Below, one piece after another: positions 36,001-47,328 of a stretch of 64,000 nucleotides of DNA. The notes under the pieces were generated by a model. It searched no databases and was not told where the DNA came from. It was given only the letters and a program-made list of their open reading frames with translations. A program made the position numbers and the translations under genes. Within the stretch, counting starts at the first letter, position 1. Each line of letters begins with the position of its first letter. The stretch comes from Dichetophora obliterata (Eukaryota; Arthropoda; Insecta; Diptera; Sciomyzidae), in the NCBI GenBank assembly GCA_963920525.1, contig OY986436.1, positions 28,347,318 through 28,411,317 of the forward strand, read 5' to 3'.

Positions 36001-36735
36001 CTAGATATGTATATGGAGTCAATCGTTATGATCATATTTCTCTGAGAAGTAAAGGCATTCTTGGCTATGGACTGGTTGAGTATTTGAACATCCGCAACAT
36101 TTTATTTCTTCACAATATTATCCGCACCCAAAGCCCTTCATACCTTTATACTAAACTGCAGTTTTTCCAATCTCAACGGTCAACAAACTTTGTTGTTCCT
36201 AGGTGTAATTACCTTAACAGTAGTAGATTTTTTTTCATCAGTACCATTAAACTTTGGAATGCATTACCTATGTTTTTAAAACAAATTAATTCACGAACCA
36301 ACTTCAAACAATCCATCTTTAACTACTTCAAATCTTTAAATCAATAAATTATGGCTGTTTTATTCTTTCTTCTTTATCTGTGCCTTACTTCTCTTTCTAG
36401 TATAACTTTACTTCTCTATACCGTATAACTTCTCTATACCGTATAATTTATTATCTTTAATTAACTTTAAATTTGTTATATAATTTAATTAATGATTTAA
36501 TTAAGTCATTTAATTCCTATTTCTAGTTATCTTTTATATTTCATATAATTTATCATTTCGTATTGTGTTCGTTTTTTTTTTATTGTTATTTTAAATAGTT
36601 ATAAGCAAATGTTAGTATTAAGTTAAAGTTTATAAAATTCCGCATTGTTAAACTTCAATGAAGTACTAAAAAAGACTAAGTCTTACTGTACACCATCTTA
36701 ATTCAATAAATATAAATATAAATTCAAACTCTTCT
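33020..36735 (+). mobile_element. CR1/Jockey-type LINE with intact ORF2
   Basis: The element carries the long polyprotein at 33569-36347 and a 3' untranslated region of about 390 bp. It ends in caataaatataaatataaat near 36735, a short tandem tail rather than plain poly-A. Upstream, a 79-codon frame at 33044-33283 and an open stretch at about 33410-33563 may be remnants of ORF1, but I do not recognise a gag, esterase or zinc-knuckle motif. The 5' limit is a guess set by the neighbouring element end at 32980. Confidence 0.82.
33569..36347 (+). CDS. LINE ORF2: APE endonuclease plus reverse transcriptase, unbroken
   Basis: Target-primed retrotransposition enzyme of about 926 open codons. The endonuclease starts in NVVQFNARSLNGSKLDYARY (upstream of the GTG at 33678) and continues with VICVSETWF, RRGGGVAVY, CVYNPH, VCGDFNINLL and FLSDHDLVF. 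Reverse transcriptase: NAVGIDGMPIKFV, DFRPISILPALGKVFE, LIDFSKAFDSVNH (first Asp), VGVPQGSILGPLLF and HAYADDIQLYL (catalytic Asp pair at about 35535). The thumb ends in FFISTIKLWNALP and FNYFKSLNQ, then stop. No in-frame ATG precedes the endonuclease; the frame opens just after a TAA at 33564-33566. Translation may therefore start by re-initiation or read-through, or an upstream part is missing. All recognisable catalytic motifs are present, so this copy is the youngest LINE here. Confidence 0.9.
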
Positions 36736-36914
36736 CAATTTTAGTATTTACCTAACTTTTAAAACAAATTTTTTTTAAAGTATTCATTCAATTTATTGTA
36801 ATGGTAGTAGTTATTCAACAGAATATTTTTCAGGTACCATTTAAAAAAAGGGTACGGTGCTGAAACTGAAAGACGGTAATTTTTACAACTTTATAAGATT
36901 ATCTGGTACGCTAG

Positions 36915-37046
36915 GTGCAAGTCAATTTAAAATTGACTTTGCATTGAATTATGCTTTCTACTGTGCTAATGTTAAGCGAATTTCTTTATTTAGTCCATTG
37001 AGATGTAATAAGTGAAAAGATTCGCTCAACATTAGCATTATGACTA
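36915..37046 (-). pseudogene. hAT transposase C-terminal fragment (dimerisation domain)
   Basis: On the minus strand it reads HNANVERIFSLITSQW, one stop, then RNSLNISTVESIIQCKVNF and KLTCT before a stop. This is the conserved hAT C-terminal dimerisation motif (N-x-x-x-E-R-x-F-S ... R-N-x-L ... L/I-x-C-K). Upstream codons continue across the MITE at 37047-37678: removing it with one TA gives KQINYPFS joined to HNANVERIFS in frame. Little else of the transposase was found. The tacggtaat-type sequences at 30616-30730 and 36850-36910 may be other pieces of the same hAT element. Confidence 0.75.
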
Positions 37047-37678
37047 CACTCTAAAAAATAAATGTAAATTTACTATAATTACTATAGAAATTTTTTGTTT
37101 AAATTCCAACTGATGTTCAAGCAAATTGTTCTCAACTCAAGAAAGCAGTCCCTTTTTCGAACTTTTGCTTTTTTCAAAAGAGTAGAAAAACATTCCTTTC
37201 ATAGGCAAAAAAATGCACGAATAATTCCGTTTTGATAAAATTTGTGTATTTTAAGAATTTGTGTGTAAGCTTATCAAAGTGGATGAATTGCAGAAACCAT
37301 GAACTTATTTTGCATTAAACTCAACTTAAATTCTAAAAAAACTATATGGTTTTTTAAAATTTCAAGAAAAATACATTTGTTTTCAGTGTTCTAGTTTTCA
37401 GCAAATTGTTTCTGGTTTTCAGTGAACTCTTCATACAAATTTTTCTCAATGCAAGCAAAATAAATTTCTAAAATCAAGCAAATTATTTAAATTTTTAAAA
37501 AATTGTTTGCATGAATCAAGAACATTTTTCTCACTTCAAGCATATATAAGACTTGAATCTAGAAAATATATTCATGAATTCTTAGCAAATGTTGTTGCAG
37601 ATGTTGTTGAATAAAATTTTTTTTTTCTTAATAGCATGTGTTTTATAATTCATTAATTGAGAAATTTACTCTTTAGTG
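37047..37678. mobile_element. 632-bp TA-flanked MITE related to 30955-32980
   Basis: Flanked by TA at 37045-37046 and 37679-37680. The left end is cactctaaaaaataaatgta and the right end is agtaaa-type reading ...actctttagtg, whose inverse is cactaaagagtaaattt. The left end closely matches the termini of the 2.0-kb element. Restoration of the hAT reading frame on removal supports the edges. No coding capacity. Confidence 0.7.
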
Positions 37679-37740
37679 TAAACGGATAATTTATTTGTTT
37701 GATTCGGGCATAAAATGCTTGATTTTTTTTCTCTGCTTGC

Positions 37741-38042
37741 CCCTCTCGCAGTTCGCGTGGGGGTATAAAAATGGGTCAAAAAGTGACCAAATTTTATTTA
37801 CCGAGATCTAAATGTCGAGATTTTCACCTGATTGGAAAAAACTGAGTATACCAATAAATTCTACTACCTAAAATAAAGTTTACGTATTTCGGCTTTTTCG
37901 TAGTTTTTTCATGTCCCTACAGTGTTATTACATACGATTTGATATGATTTCAAAGAAAATTCCTCAAATTAACAAACACGCATATGTAACGGTGCACTTT
38001 CACAACAAATCAAATTCTTTAAATAAAATTTAGGGAAAAATA
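37741..38042. other. Intergenic DNA, nothing recognised
   Basis: No gene or repeat recognised beyond possible weak continuation of the hAT fragment at its left edge. Confidence 0.4.
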
Positions 38043-38058
38043 ATTTAACCAAACCCAT

Positions 38059-38787
38059 GGTTGGTTGGTTGGTTTAGATGGTGATTCTACATGCAAGTAG
38101 GATCCAAGTAGCTCTAGTGAGCCGTTTTGATACCATAACCTCGTGTTTTTGTTGGTTGACTGGGCAGCGCACTGCTTATAACCATCCGGTGCGATTGATG
38201 AACGTTAGGAGATTGTTGATTTTTGTTGTTGAGAGTTCCTCTAGGTTGCTGAGGAAGGGCCTGCCAAGCGTTGTTAGTCTGGACCTGGCCAGGGCAGGTG
38301 CACAGAAAGTGTGTTAGTGTTTCTTTTTCATATGGGTCATCGCAGCTGCGACAGTGGGTGTTGAGAGGTAGTCCAATTCTCTCGGCATGAACTCCGATGC
38401 ACCAGTGACCCGTAATAATAGCCGTTAATCTAGCTATGTCGTTCCGGGGCTTTGAGAGCATCTGTTGAGTTCTGCCTATGTTGTAAAGGGGCCATATTTT
38501 TCTTGATGTGCTGCAGGTTGGTAGTTCTCTCCATCTACGACCGGCTAAGGTTAAGTAGTAAGAACGAATTCCTCCCTTGACTGTGTTCAGTGAAACTTCG
38601 ACTGGTTCCGCTCTGGAAACGTCAAGGGAAGAACCCCACCTGGCCAATTCATCCGCCTTTTCATTACCATAAATGTTCCTATGGCCGGGAACCCAGATTA
38701 TGGTAATGCTAAGTTGGTGACTTAGCCGGGCCAGTTCATCCTTACACTGCCTTACCAGTTTGGAGTTAGTACTGATCGCAGCTAAAG
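38059..38787 (-). mobile_element. 5'-truncated LINE 3' end with RNase H domain, 16-bp target duplication
   Basis: Flanked on both sides by atttaaccaaacccat (38043-38058 and 38788-38803), a perfect 16-bp target-site duplication. On the minus strand an open frame encodes ITIIWVPGHRNIYGNEKADELAR, the C-terminal part of an RNase H domain with the conserved His, Asn and Asp region. It is followed by a C/H-rich stretch (CRSCDDPYEKETLTHFLCTC) common at the end of I/R1/LOA-type LINEs. The first five residues of the open frame come from the target duplication, not the element. The 3' end carries an AACC-repeat tail (ccaaccaaccaacc). The reading frame is intact for about 200 codons, so insertion was recent. 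Confidence 0.9.
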
Positions 38788-38803
38788 ATTTAACCAAACC
38801 CAT

Positions 38804-40540
38804 ATGCTATCGAAAAGTTTTTATCTAAAAATTTAAAGTAGGATATGAAAAATCAATGAGTCCATGAATTAAAATATCGTCCGAACTAGATTCCAAATCA
38901 TTTGCTCTTAACTTTTTTACAAAAAGATTGTTGCATATCTTAAACAATATTTTTTTTCACATTTATGTGCTTGTATTAATATCCATCTTCTTCTCAAGTT
39001 CATTGCGGATTTGTGTGATTTTATTTTGATGCAAATAACTAATAAACAATTCATACCCACTTTTCGTTAGCAGAATAATTGTTTTATTTTGCTTTCGATA
39101 TTAACATAATTTTCTAACAAGCAAGCAGTAAAACAAGAGAACAAAAAAAGCAAAATGTTCATGCGTGCAAAATTTCAATGTTGCCACATTTAAAATTCTT
39201 ATCAAAACAACAAAGGTAAAGAAAACACAAAAATGATGAGAAAAAATAGCAACTTGTTCATCGTGCTCATCACTCAGTCGTTCCATTTAATATTTTATGC
39301 TTACATTTACATACATGCTTAAAAACACTTACAAACATGCACTCACACATAAACACGAACACATGAATTTTCACATCAAAAAATGGAGCAAATTGATGTA
39401 GCGAACTTTGGCAAATCATTTTCAGATTGTGCGGAACGGTATAGTAATAAAAACATGTCTGTGTGAGTTTGTGAATAAGATGGAGGATGCTAAAGTGTAA
39501 TTGTGTGAGTGGTTGTGAGAGAGTGAGTGTGTGCTTGCGAGATTGAATACAAAGCAGCATGCGTTTGTATGTTTAACATGCTGTTGCGCCAAAACAAAAC
39601 CTTAAAGTACACGCATACCACAGACACACATAAACGAATTCACGCACACACACAGACTCCAGATAACGTTAAGGATAAAAATGCTGCGAAAACAACCGGG
39701 AAATTGTCGGTCGTGTAATAATGACGATATAAAAGCATTTTTGTTGTTTTTATGTGCTTTTAGTAGCTTTTTTTTTTCTATTCTACTTTATTTGTACTGT
39801 TATTTTGGTGGGTACTTTTATGTTGGTTACTGGTGCCATTTACACCGAGCCAACTGCAAAAACAGCCAGCGGGGGGCTAGCAATAGCGCAAAAGGCAAAA
39901 TTCTACACACATAAAAAACTGAAACACATACACACACATACCGCTCAGTGCTACAAATCGTTGTAATATCAATTTGAGCCAAGACACACTCAGACAAACA
40001 TCACACCAAAGCAATGCAATAACAACGGGGGCAAATTACATTTTAAATTATGCAAATGGTTTTGCAAGTACAACAACGAAAACAAAAACAGAAACAACAA
40101 ATACAGCAATGGCTGAAGCGGCAACAATAACAGCAGTAACAACACTGACAGCAACAGCAAATGAAATAATTTAAGTGTGCTTTTAGGCATGCTCCTAAGA
40201 CAATATGGCAACGCTTTTGCTTATGTTTGTGCAAAATAACATGAATCGCCTGTTGCGTTGAGATATTTTGTCACGAAACATTCTGCTTAAAAGCATATAG
40301 CGAAAATTGAATATATTAAAAAAAAAATTGTAACTGATTGAAATATTATAAAAAAGCTTATTTAGAATACTGACAAGTCAAGTTTTTAAGATAAAAGTGC
40401 AAAAAACAAAAAAAAAAAGTTTTGATAGTAACGTAAGTGTAGATAGAATTATTTTCTAAAGAAGAACAAAAATACTGGCTTCTCTATTTCGTTTAAGTTT
40501 ATTAAAAAATTTGAAATATTTTTCGAACCAATCATTTCTG
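38804..40540. other. Intergenic DNA with CA and CAA simple repeats
   Basis: No gene supported. CA-rich sequence lies at about 39600-39660 and 39900-39945. An ACAACA/CAGCAA-rich (opa-like) tract lies at about 40060-40165. Open frames here are compositional. Confidence 0.5.
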
Positions 40541-42240
40541 TTTTTTTTTATTTATTTATTTATTTATTTAGTTTGTCAACCTAGTGTAACAAGATGTAAT
40601 ATCTTATAAAACTACACCAGTGGTGTGAATAGAAAATTAACAATGAAAAGTAAAACTAAAATATTATACAAAAATTATTTAAAATTAATTTTATATAATC
40701 ACAAGTAATGAATAAAAAATAAAATTATGGTACATATAATAAATTCATAAAACGAATAAAACAGTTACTTTAAGGTGTGTGCATTAAATTTTTATGAATG
40801 AAGTTTTAATGAATTAAATTTTTATCAATTACATAAGTTATTATCAGATACAAATAATTATTTCTTGAAGCAAATTTTGAAATAGCTTATGATAAATTAT
40901 TGCACAGACGATAAATAGGCAGAAAATTGTTTTTTAAACTGCACAGTGCTGCTCAGTGATCAAATTATAGAAGGAATATCATTACAAAGACGTATAGAGA
41001 AAATGAAAAAATGTGTTTCTGAGGTGAGGCAGAAATGTCTTAGTGAAATAATTTTGCTTGAACGGATTGATCGAGTAAAAGTTACTTTATTAAAAAAAAC
41101 TGGCTCTTTCATGCTTATAATCTTATGTAAAAATAGCAGTGTACGATATTTTAGATAGTTTTCAAAGAACATATTTTAGATTTTTTTAGAGAGTCGTGAT
41201 ATATGATCTGAACGTATTAGTCCAAAAACATACCTGGCAGTTTTATTAAAAAGCACGTTAAGTTTTTGTTTAGTTATGCAGTCAGAATTGGAAAATATTT
41301 CACACCCATAAAGAAGTTTTGGAATAACATATGTTTTTACTAGTAAGATTCTAATCTTTAATGGGGTAAAGTACTGTGTCGTACATAAACTTCTAAGCAT
41401 TTCATAGACTTTTCCAATTGTGCTATGAATATGATCGTTCCATGTTAAGGTTCTATTGAACGTAATGCCTAAATTTTTGGCAGTGCTTACATACTCAATT
41501 CTGCTGTTATTCAAAAATAACCGCGGAAGTTAGGATACGTCAAAGATATTTTTGGCTATAACTAAACATTTAGATTTATCAGGATTAATGCATAGACCGT
41601 TCATTGTGGCCCAGATTGCAATAAGGTCAAGGTCGCTGTTTAGGTGAGATATACAAGAAACAATTGACTTACGATTACAGCTAATATATAATTGGACATC
41701 ATCGGCATACATATGAACACTGCTACATTTTGATATGGAAGGAAGATCATTTATATATAAAGAAAACAAGAGCGGATCCAGAACAGAGCCCTGAGGAACG
41801 CCTCTGTAAATAGGCAGAGGTTGAGAATTCCGATTGAATTCACGCAAACTATTTGAGTTCTATTGGACATAGCTATATGACAATATCAGACTGGTTGCTG
41901 TAGAGGAAAAATTAAACATATTGTAACAAGACGTTAAAATTTATATATGCAGCATAGGGTAGACAACTTTGACAACTTTGACAACAACAACGTGACCTAC
42001 ATAAATTACCAGCTACAACAACATGACTCACCGTCTAGTGGCCATAGAACAGCCTCCAAATATTCTTTTCATACGCCATACAACAGACGACGTATATAAT
42101 TCCTAAATAGTTCTTTCCGGAAGCATATAAATAGACACGACAAATCCATCTAACTTAGCATTCCTTTTTAGGTGAGCTCAAACCAAGTAGCTACTGCCTT
42201 GGCTGACCGTCAGGTCTATCGTTCGATGAGGGTGGCGAAC

Positions 42241-43166
42241 AGGGTTGCCAACTTTTGAAAAGCCCAGGCCCGGAGCTTTTTTATTTAATAATTTGTTATG
42301 GTCTGCTTGCTTTTAATTAAAAAATTAATTTTTTCTTTGGTTTTTTCATACATAGTCATATTTAACAATAATGTTTACAACAAATGTGACAACACAACTT
42401 GCATTTTCTCGTAAACTCGTTTTCTTTCAGCAACCAATCTTTGTAGCTTGGTATCGAGAGCCAATCGTTGTTAAAAGATGTTAAGTAATGTTTCCTCTTG
42501 CAACTAGATTCCATTATGCTGTTCTCTAAAATAGTTTTGTATCAGTTAATACACAAAACACAAATTATTGACCGAACTTACATAAATTGAACTGCAAACA
42601 TTAATTAAAAATTCAGCCGCAGACAATGTTAATTTATAAGGTTGTGGCACTTGAGAGAAATGCACTCTTTTTCCCGCCTTTGCTCGAACTGTCATTGCGC
42701 TTTTCTTTGTTCTAAGCATTAATTTTCTTCATCTTTGTTCTTTTGTTCTTCATCTTTTCTTCATGAAAAGAACATCCATTCTGACAGTTCGACCGACTTC
42801 GCTCTCAAGTGCCAGAACCTTATAAATGGCCGCAGAATTCAAAAGAAAAAGAAAAACAGAAACTAGTTCGTCAAGTTACCAAAAGAAAAGTTACGACTGG
42901 TTACGACGTTCCTTCAAAAACTAAGTTCAAGAAATAGAAAGAACGTCAAAGTTAAGTTAGCGTTCATTAAGACAAATGGTTCAAACATTCACTAAAAAAA
43001 GGGTAAATCAACACTAATAAATAAGTTAAACAAATTTTTTTGTAAGAAAAACTTGATTTAAATATAGATAAGAGCGAAAGCCGGAGAAAATGTGCCAGGC
43101 CCGGAGCCCGGAGATCGACCCTCAGGCCCGAAGTCTCCGGGCGAAAAGGTATGTGTTGGCAACCCT
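42241..43166. mobile_element. 926-bp TIR element with perfect 10-bp target duplication
   Basis: The termini agggttgccaac and gttggcaaccct are perfect 12-bp inverted repeats. They are flanked by ggtggcgaac at 42231-42240 and again at 43167-43176, a perfect 10-bp target-site duplication. Just inside, ccaggcccggag-type GC-rich segments occur on both sides (about 42265 and 43095-43140). No transposase was seen. A 9-11-bp duplication is typical of Mutator-like elements, but I cannot assign the superfamily from the ends alone. Confidence 0.82.
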
Positions 43167-43364
43167 GGTGGCGAACTGTAATTTTTTGTTACCTTTAAGT
43201 ATATTTAGTTATTTCTTTTTTATTTATTGTTTATTTTCGAAAGCCACGTCGCTACCTCGGTTGACCACAAGATCTATCACCGGGACTGCGACGCAGGCTG
43301 TCTCTGCTACGCCACCATGGCATCTACAGCTGTCGTATTAGAAATAACGGAGCATTCCTTTTTA

Positions 43365-43680
43365 GCGATTGTCAACCGATTACCGAAGTGATTATCAACG
43401 GACTACCGATTACCGAAGCTATTACTAATCGATTACCGATTACCAAAGCAATTACCAACTGCTTACCCATTACCGAAGCGATTACCAACCAATTACCGAA
43501 GGGATTACCAACTGATTACCAAAGCGGTTACCAACTGATTGCCGATTACCTAAGCAATTACTAACCGATTACCGATTGCCAAAGCGATTATCAACTGATT
43601 ACCGGCTTCTAAAGCAATTACCAACTGATGACCGAGTACTAAAGCGATTACCAACTGATTATTATGCCCGCTAGCGACTA
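43365..43680. repeat. GATTACC minisatellite inside the LTR
   Basis: About a dozen degenerate units of the form cgattaccgaagcgattaccaact follow one another, with unit lengths of about 24 or 34 bp. A short related stretch (gattaccgattagcgactacc) lies at about 53015 in the second LTR. Confidence 0.75.
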
Positions 43681-44652
43681 CCCGAAGCTGCATAACTAAG
43701 AGGTTATAATAAGGATAAAGTATTCAATAAAGTAACTTTGTGAATTACTGAAAATCCTGCGACTTTTATTTTCAAAATAATTTGTGAGAGTTAGTGGACC
43801 TTTTCACAGGACCCCGGAGCGGCTGAGTTTTACCTCAGCCTTTGATAAAACCACGTCACAATATTTAAAAGCTTCATTTTTAGAATTTCTTGGTCTACAA
43901 AGTCAAAAGCTTTGGAGTGGTCTAAAAGTACTAAAAAGTTTATTTCATTATTATCTACGGCAACGCGCAGCTCCTCAGTTACATCAATTAATGCAGCTAT
44001 GCAGCTACGCTTTGATCTGAATCCTGATTGCCGTTCAGTTAGTAATGAGTTATCGGTGGCGAAATTAGTAATTTGCTTATGCATGATAAGTTCAAGAGCC
44101 TTGGACACAAAAGACAAGATCGCAATAGGGCGGTATTCGTTTCCAGATTGGGAACTCTTTTCAGAATACTGGAATAATACATGGTTCTGTCCAGTTTTTG
44201 GGAAATAGTGAAGTTGTCAGTAAGGAATTCAAAATATGTGTTTTATATGGAAGGATAATGGGCAGTACAGCCTTAATAAAAAGTGGGTGCATTTTATCAA
44301 CTCCAATTGCATTAGATTTAATGGTCAGAAAGCTTTCAAGAACATCAGCCTGCTCAACACAGGAAAAACTGAACAATATGTCACTGTGGAGTGTAGTTGA
44401 AACGTGTTCGTATATATTTGTAGTTTCTACTGACGTGGGAACATTTATAAATTTCCTATTTAGCTCATCAGCATTAACTTCATGATTAAGAGCAGTATTT
44501 TTATTACCAATTCCTATATTTCTTAATTCTTTCCAAGTATTTTTGCTTCCGATAACAGCATTAAATTTTGCCTTCATAATATTTTCTTTTGGCTTCTCTA
44601 ATTATCTTAACTACTCTATTTCGTAGTTGTTTATATTTCATCCGTAGCACAA

Positions 44653-45912
44653 AGGGTTATAATAAAAACAAATGGAGATTAATTCACCTAGAAGTCGGAG
44701 GGAATTTTTAACTCCGTCTGTCTGTCTTTCGATGTGATTAAAGTCGTAATTTTGAAGCTATCGTCATGAAATAAGATATTTAAGCTTGTACCTAAAATGT
44801 AAAGATTAAGTTCAAAATGAGCCAAATCGGATGAAAACCACGCCTATCTCCTATACAGAGTGGCTTCATTTTAAACGTAAAATCTCTTCAATACTACACA
44901 AATTAAAAAAATACTATGAAATTTTGCACGCAAGTTTTCCTCTTCAATATAAATTCTAGCTATAAAATTCGGTAAAATCAGATGAAAACCACGCCTACTT
45001 CCCATACATAATGACGTCATTTAAATAGAAAACCCTTCATAAATTCCTCAAAAATGAATTCATTGCCTAATATAAATAATTTTAATAATTAAAATGCATT
45101 CTGAATTTGAAATTCGGAGAAGTTGGAAAAACCACGCCTATCGTCTATACAAAGTGACATCGTCAATACAGTACACAATTCAAAATTTCGATAATCGATA
45201 ATCATTCTTTATTACTTTTTTAAAAAAAAAATTCATAACAATATTATATACGAGTAGCAAAAAATGTATGAATTTGTTAATAGCCCTCCTGATGCCCAAA
45301 GTCTTCATACTCCCCTGCATCGACCTCATCACTTTCATCATTGTCACATGACAAAACAAATTAAAGAAAAGAGTCTTTGTTTTTGTAAAAGTGACTATTA
45401 TCACGATTTTTTAAATAAAAAAGATTCGGGTTAGAACGAGCAACTTTTTATTGCTGAATATGGAAGCTTAGATATTGAAGTTTAATACAAAATTTTCATT
45501 TCTACTTGATGATACGGTATTCTTATTTAAAACTCCACATATATTTCGAAAATAGCGCAAATTTTGACATATTTTTAACAATTTTTTTTTCATATTTCTA
45601 CGCAGTTATTTTTAACCATTTTTTTTAACCACGCTTAAATACCTGAAGTTGAAAGTTTCATAATAAAAACATCACTTTTGGCGTAAAAAAAAAATATTAA
45701 TTTTTGAACTATGTCAAATTTCAATTTGTTGAACTGATCGCAAAAAAACTTCTTAACTTTAAAGCTATGCAGCAGAAAAAGTAAACAACATATAACATTG
45801 AAATTTTCAGTAGTGATGTACAATTTTGTGCTCTTTAATCGAGTAGTAAAAATTTTCAAAAAAACAAATTTTCATTTTTCAATTAATCTCCACTTTTTTC
45901 AATTTCAACCCT
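44653..45912. mobile_element. 1.26-kb TIR element inside the LINE
   Basis: The ends agggttataataaaaac and its inverse partner ...caatttcaaccct are inverted. Both continue to tggagattaatt (about 44674) and aattaatctcca (about 45880), a TIR of about 32 bp. The flanks tgtgctacgg and tgtgcgtagg on the LINE strand suggest a degenerate ~10-bp target duplication. The interior has three ~150-bp units marked by aaaaccacgcctat (about 44838, 44985 and 45130). No transposase. Confidence 0.62.
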
Positions 45913-46860
45913 CTACCTACGCACAGATGTTTTGTATCGCTTCCATCGATTGTAAGCAGTATCGCGTTCAATAACTCCATTTTTTTATTAAGTTACTAAA
46001 CCACGGTTGTTGTTGCCGTTGTAGCTTTTTTGTTTTAAGAGGAACGTTTTCTTCGAAAAGACTGTTGATGTTGTGCTGTAAAAATGTTACTTATTCGTCA
46101 GTTGAAGTCATTCTATAAATATGGTCCTAGGAAATGTTTCTAATTTCACCTCCAGACGCAAGTAGTCAATGTTCTTAAAATCTCGAAAACTAAAGTATTT
46201 AAAGGGGTCAGTCAGTTGGATATCGTATATGAGAAAAATAAGGTCATGTTTAGAAAAAAGAAGTTTATAAAGTTGGTCATACAGAAGGCATTTAGACTTG
46301 TCATCTACAAAATAAAGGTCTAGTAAGGTATTAAAAGTTTTTGTAAAATGAGTAGGAGACACTGAATTAGCCAAGAAAAGTCCTAATATTTGCATTCTGA
46401 CGGTTAAGTGGTCATCAATGAGTCAGTTAGAATTGAAGTCCCTAGCTATTATAATGTTGCTATATGAAAGTGAAATATCCTCGATGAGACTTAACAAGGG
46501 ACTTATTACTTAACTTATCGACATTTCGATTTGTTCTGTAGACACTTCCAACAAATATTTTACTCTGAGCACCAGTAAGTCATAGAAATAAATATTCAAC
46601 AGTACTATCACATAGCTGCACCACCGTGTGACCTTGTCTGACAGCTCGAAGTGGTTTATAGCCATTTATTTCAAAAAGATTATCGTGCATACTTTCACAA
46701 AACCACGTTTCTGAAACAAAAATCACATCTACATCAGATCCCTCAAATATATATCTTAATTCATCAAGTTTTTTCATAAGACTTTGCGCATTAATATGAC
46801 ATCGTTTTAGGCCTTTTTTTTTTGTTGGATTTTACACGAATTAAGTTATAAACATTTTCT

Positions 46861-47319
46861 TTGCAACGAAAACCATTATTATTAGTTGAATTCATTATGA
46901 GTATATAAAAATTTGATTCCTAGGACAGCACGTGCTTCATTTATGTTAGAAAATATCATAATATGCAAAAATAAATATTATAAATAATATTATGAAAAAA
47001 ATATATATTCCACAGCACATACATAGTGATGTTTGGTACACTATGAAAGTAGATAAAATTTTGTATGAGTAGATGTAAAAATTTAAGAAAAATATTGCAC
47101 CATTTACCCAATACAATGTACTTTGAAAGTCATAATTTTTTTTACTTTGAGTGCGCGCAGTGGAAAACGTGTTTATTCGCAGTTTGGAAAGTTTTTTATT
47201 TGCATAATTATTAAAAATTACATAAAACTATGATGATAAGCAACAGGAAATCATTTTGTTTTTTTGTGGAATATTATTTCTATGTTAAAATTTTTGAATT
47301 TTAATTTTAAAAAAATGTG
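46861..47319. other. AT-rich DNA, nothing recognised
   Basis: No gene or repeat family recognised. Confidence 0.5.
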
Positions 47320-47328
47320 AATTTTTAA

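Larger units (their letters stand above)
41922..43860 (+). mobile_element. Solo LTR inserted in the LINE, ATAT target duplication
   Basis: Begins tgtaacaagacg and ends ccacgtcaca, the TG...CA form of long terminal repeats. It is flanked by atat at 41918-41921 and 43861-43864, which fits Gypsy-type retrotransposons. A TATA-like catataaatag lies at about 42126, followed by cctttttaggtgagctca. The same start-region grammar recurs in the LTR at 51883-53260. An aataaagta polyadenylation-like signal lies near 43725. No internal coding region is attached, so it is a solo LTR, about 1.0 kb after removing the nested element. Removing it joins the two halves of the LINE reverse transcriptase. Confidence 0.8.
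40545..46860 (-). pseudogene. CR1/Jockey-type LINE pseudogene split by two insertions
   Basis: Minus strand. The endonuclease starts near 46800 (HINAQSLMKKLDELRYIF, VIFVSETWF), with further parts at 46395-46108. The linker reads MKYKQLRNRVVKIIREAKRK at about 44650-44580. Reverse transcriptase begins at 44577: SNAIGVDKMHPLFIK, SFVSKALELIMHKQI, SGFRSKRSC and LLDHSKAFDFVDQ (Asp block, about 43910). It resumes at 41921 with FNFSSTATSLILSY, then [17 protein letters not shown] (about 41800) and [10 protein letters not shown] (about 41705). The C-terminal parts are at 41514-41176 and 41172-40900. The 3' tail is TAAA repeats, seen as atttatttatttattta at 40549-40570. It is related to but distinct from the 33-kb LINE. 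Frameshifts occur throughout. Confidence 0.86.

Noticed and set aside
39527..40211. Several overlapping open frames in a CA/CAA-rich region
   Set aside because: They are produced by simple repeats on both strands; no recognisable protein.
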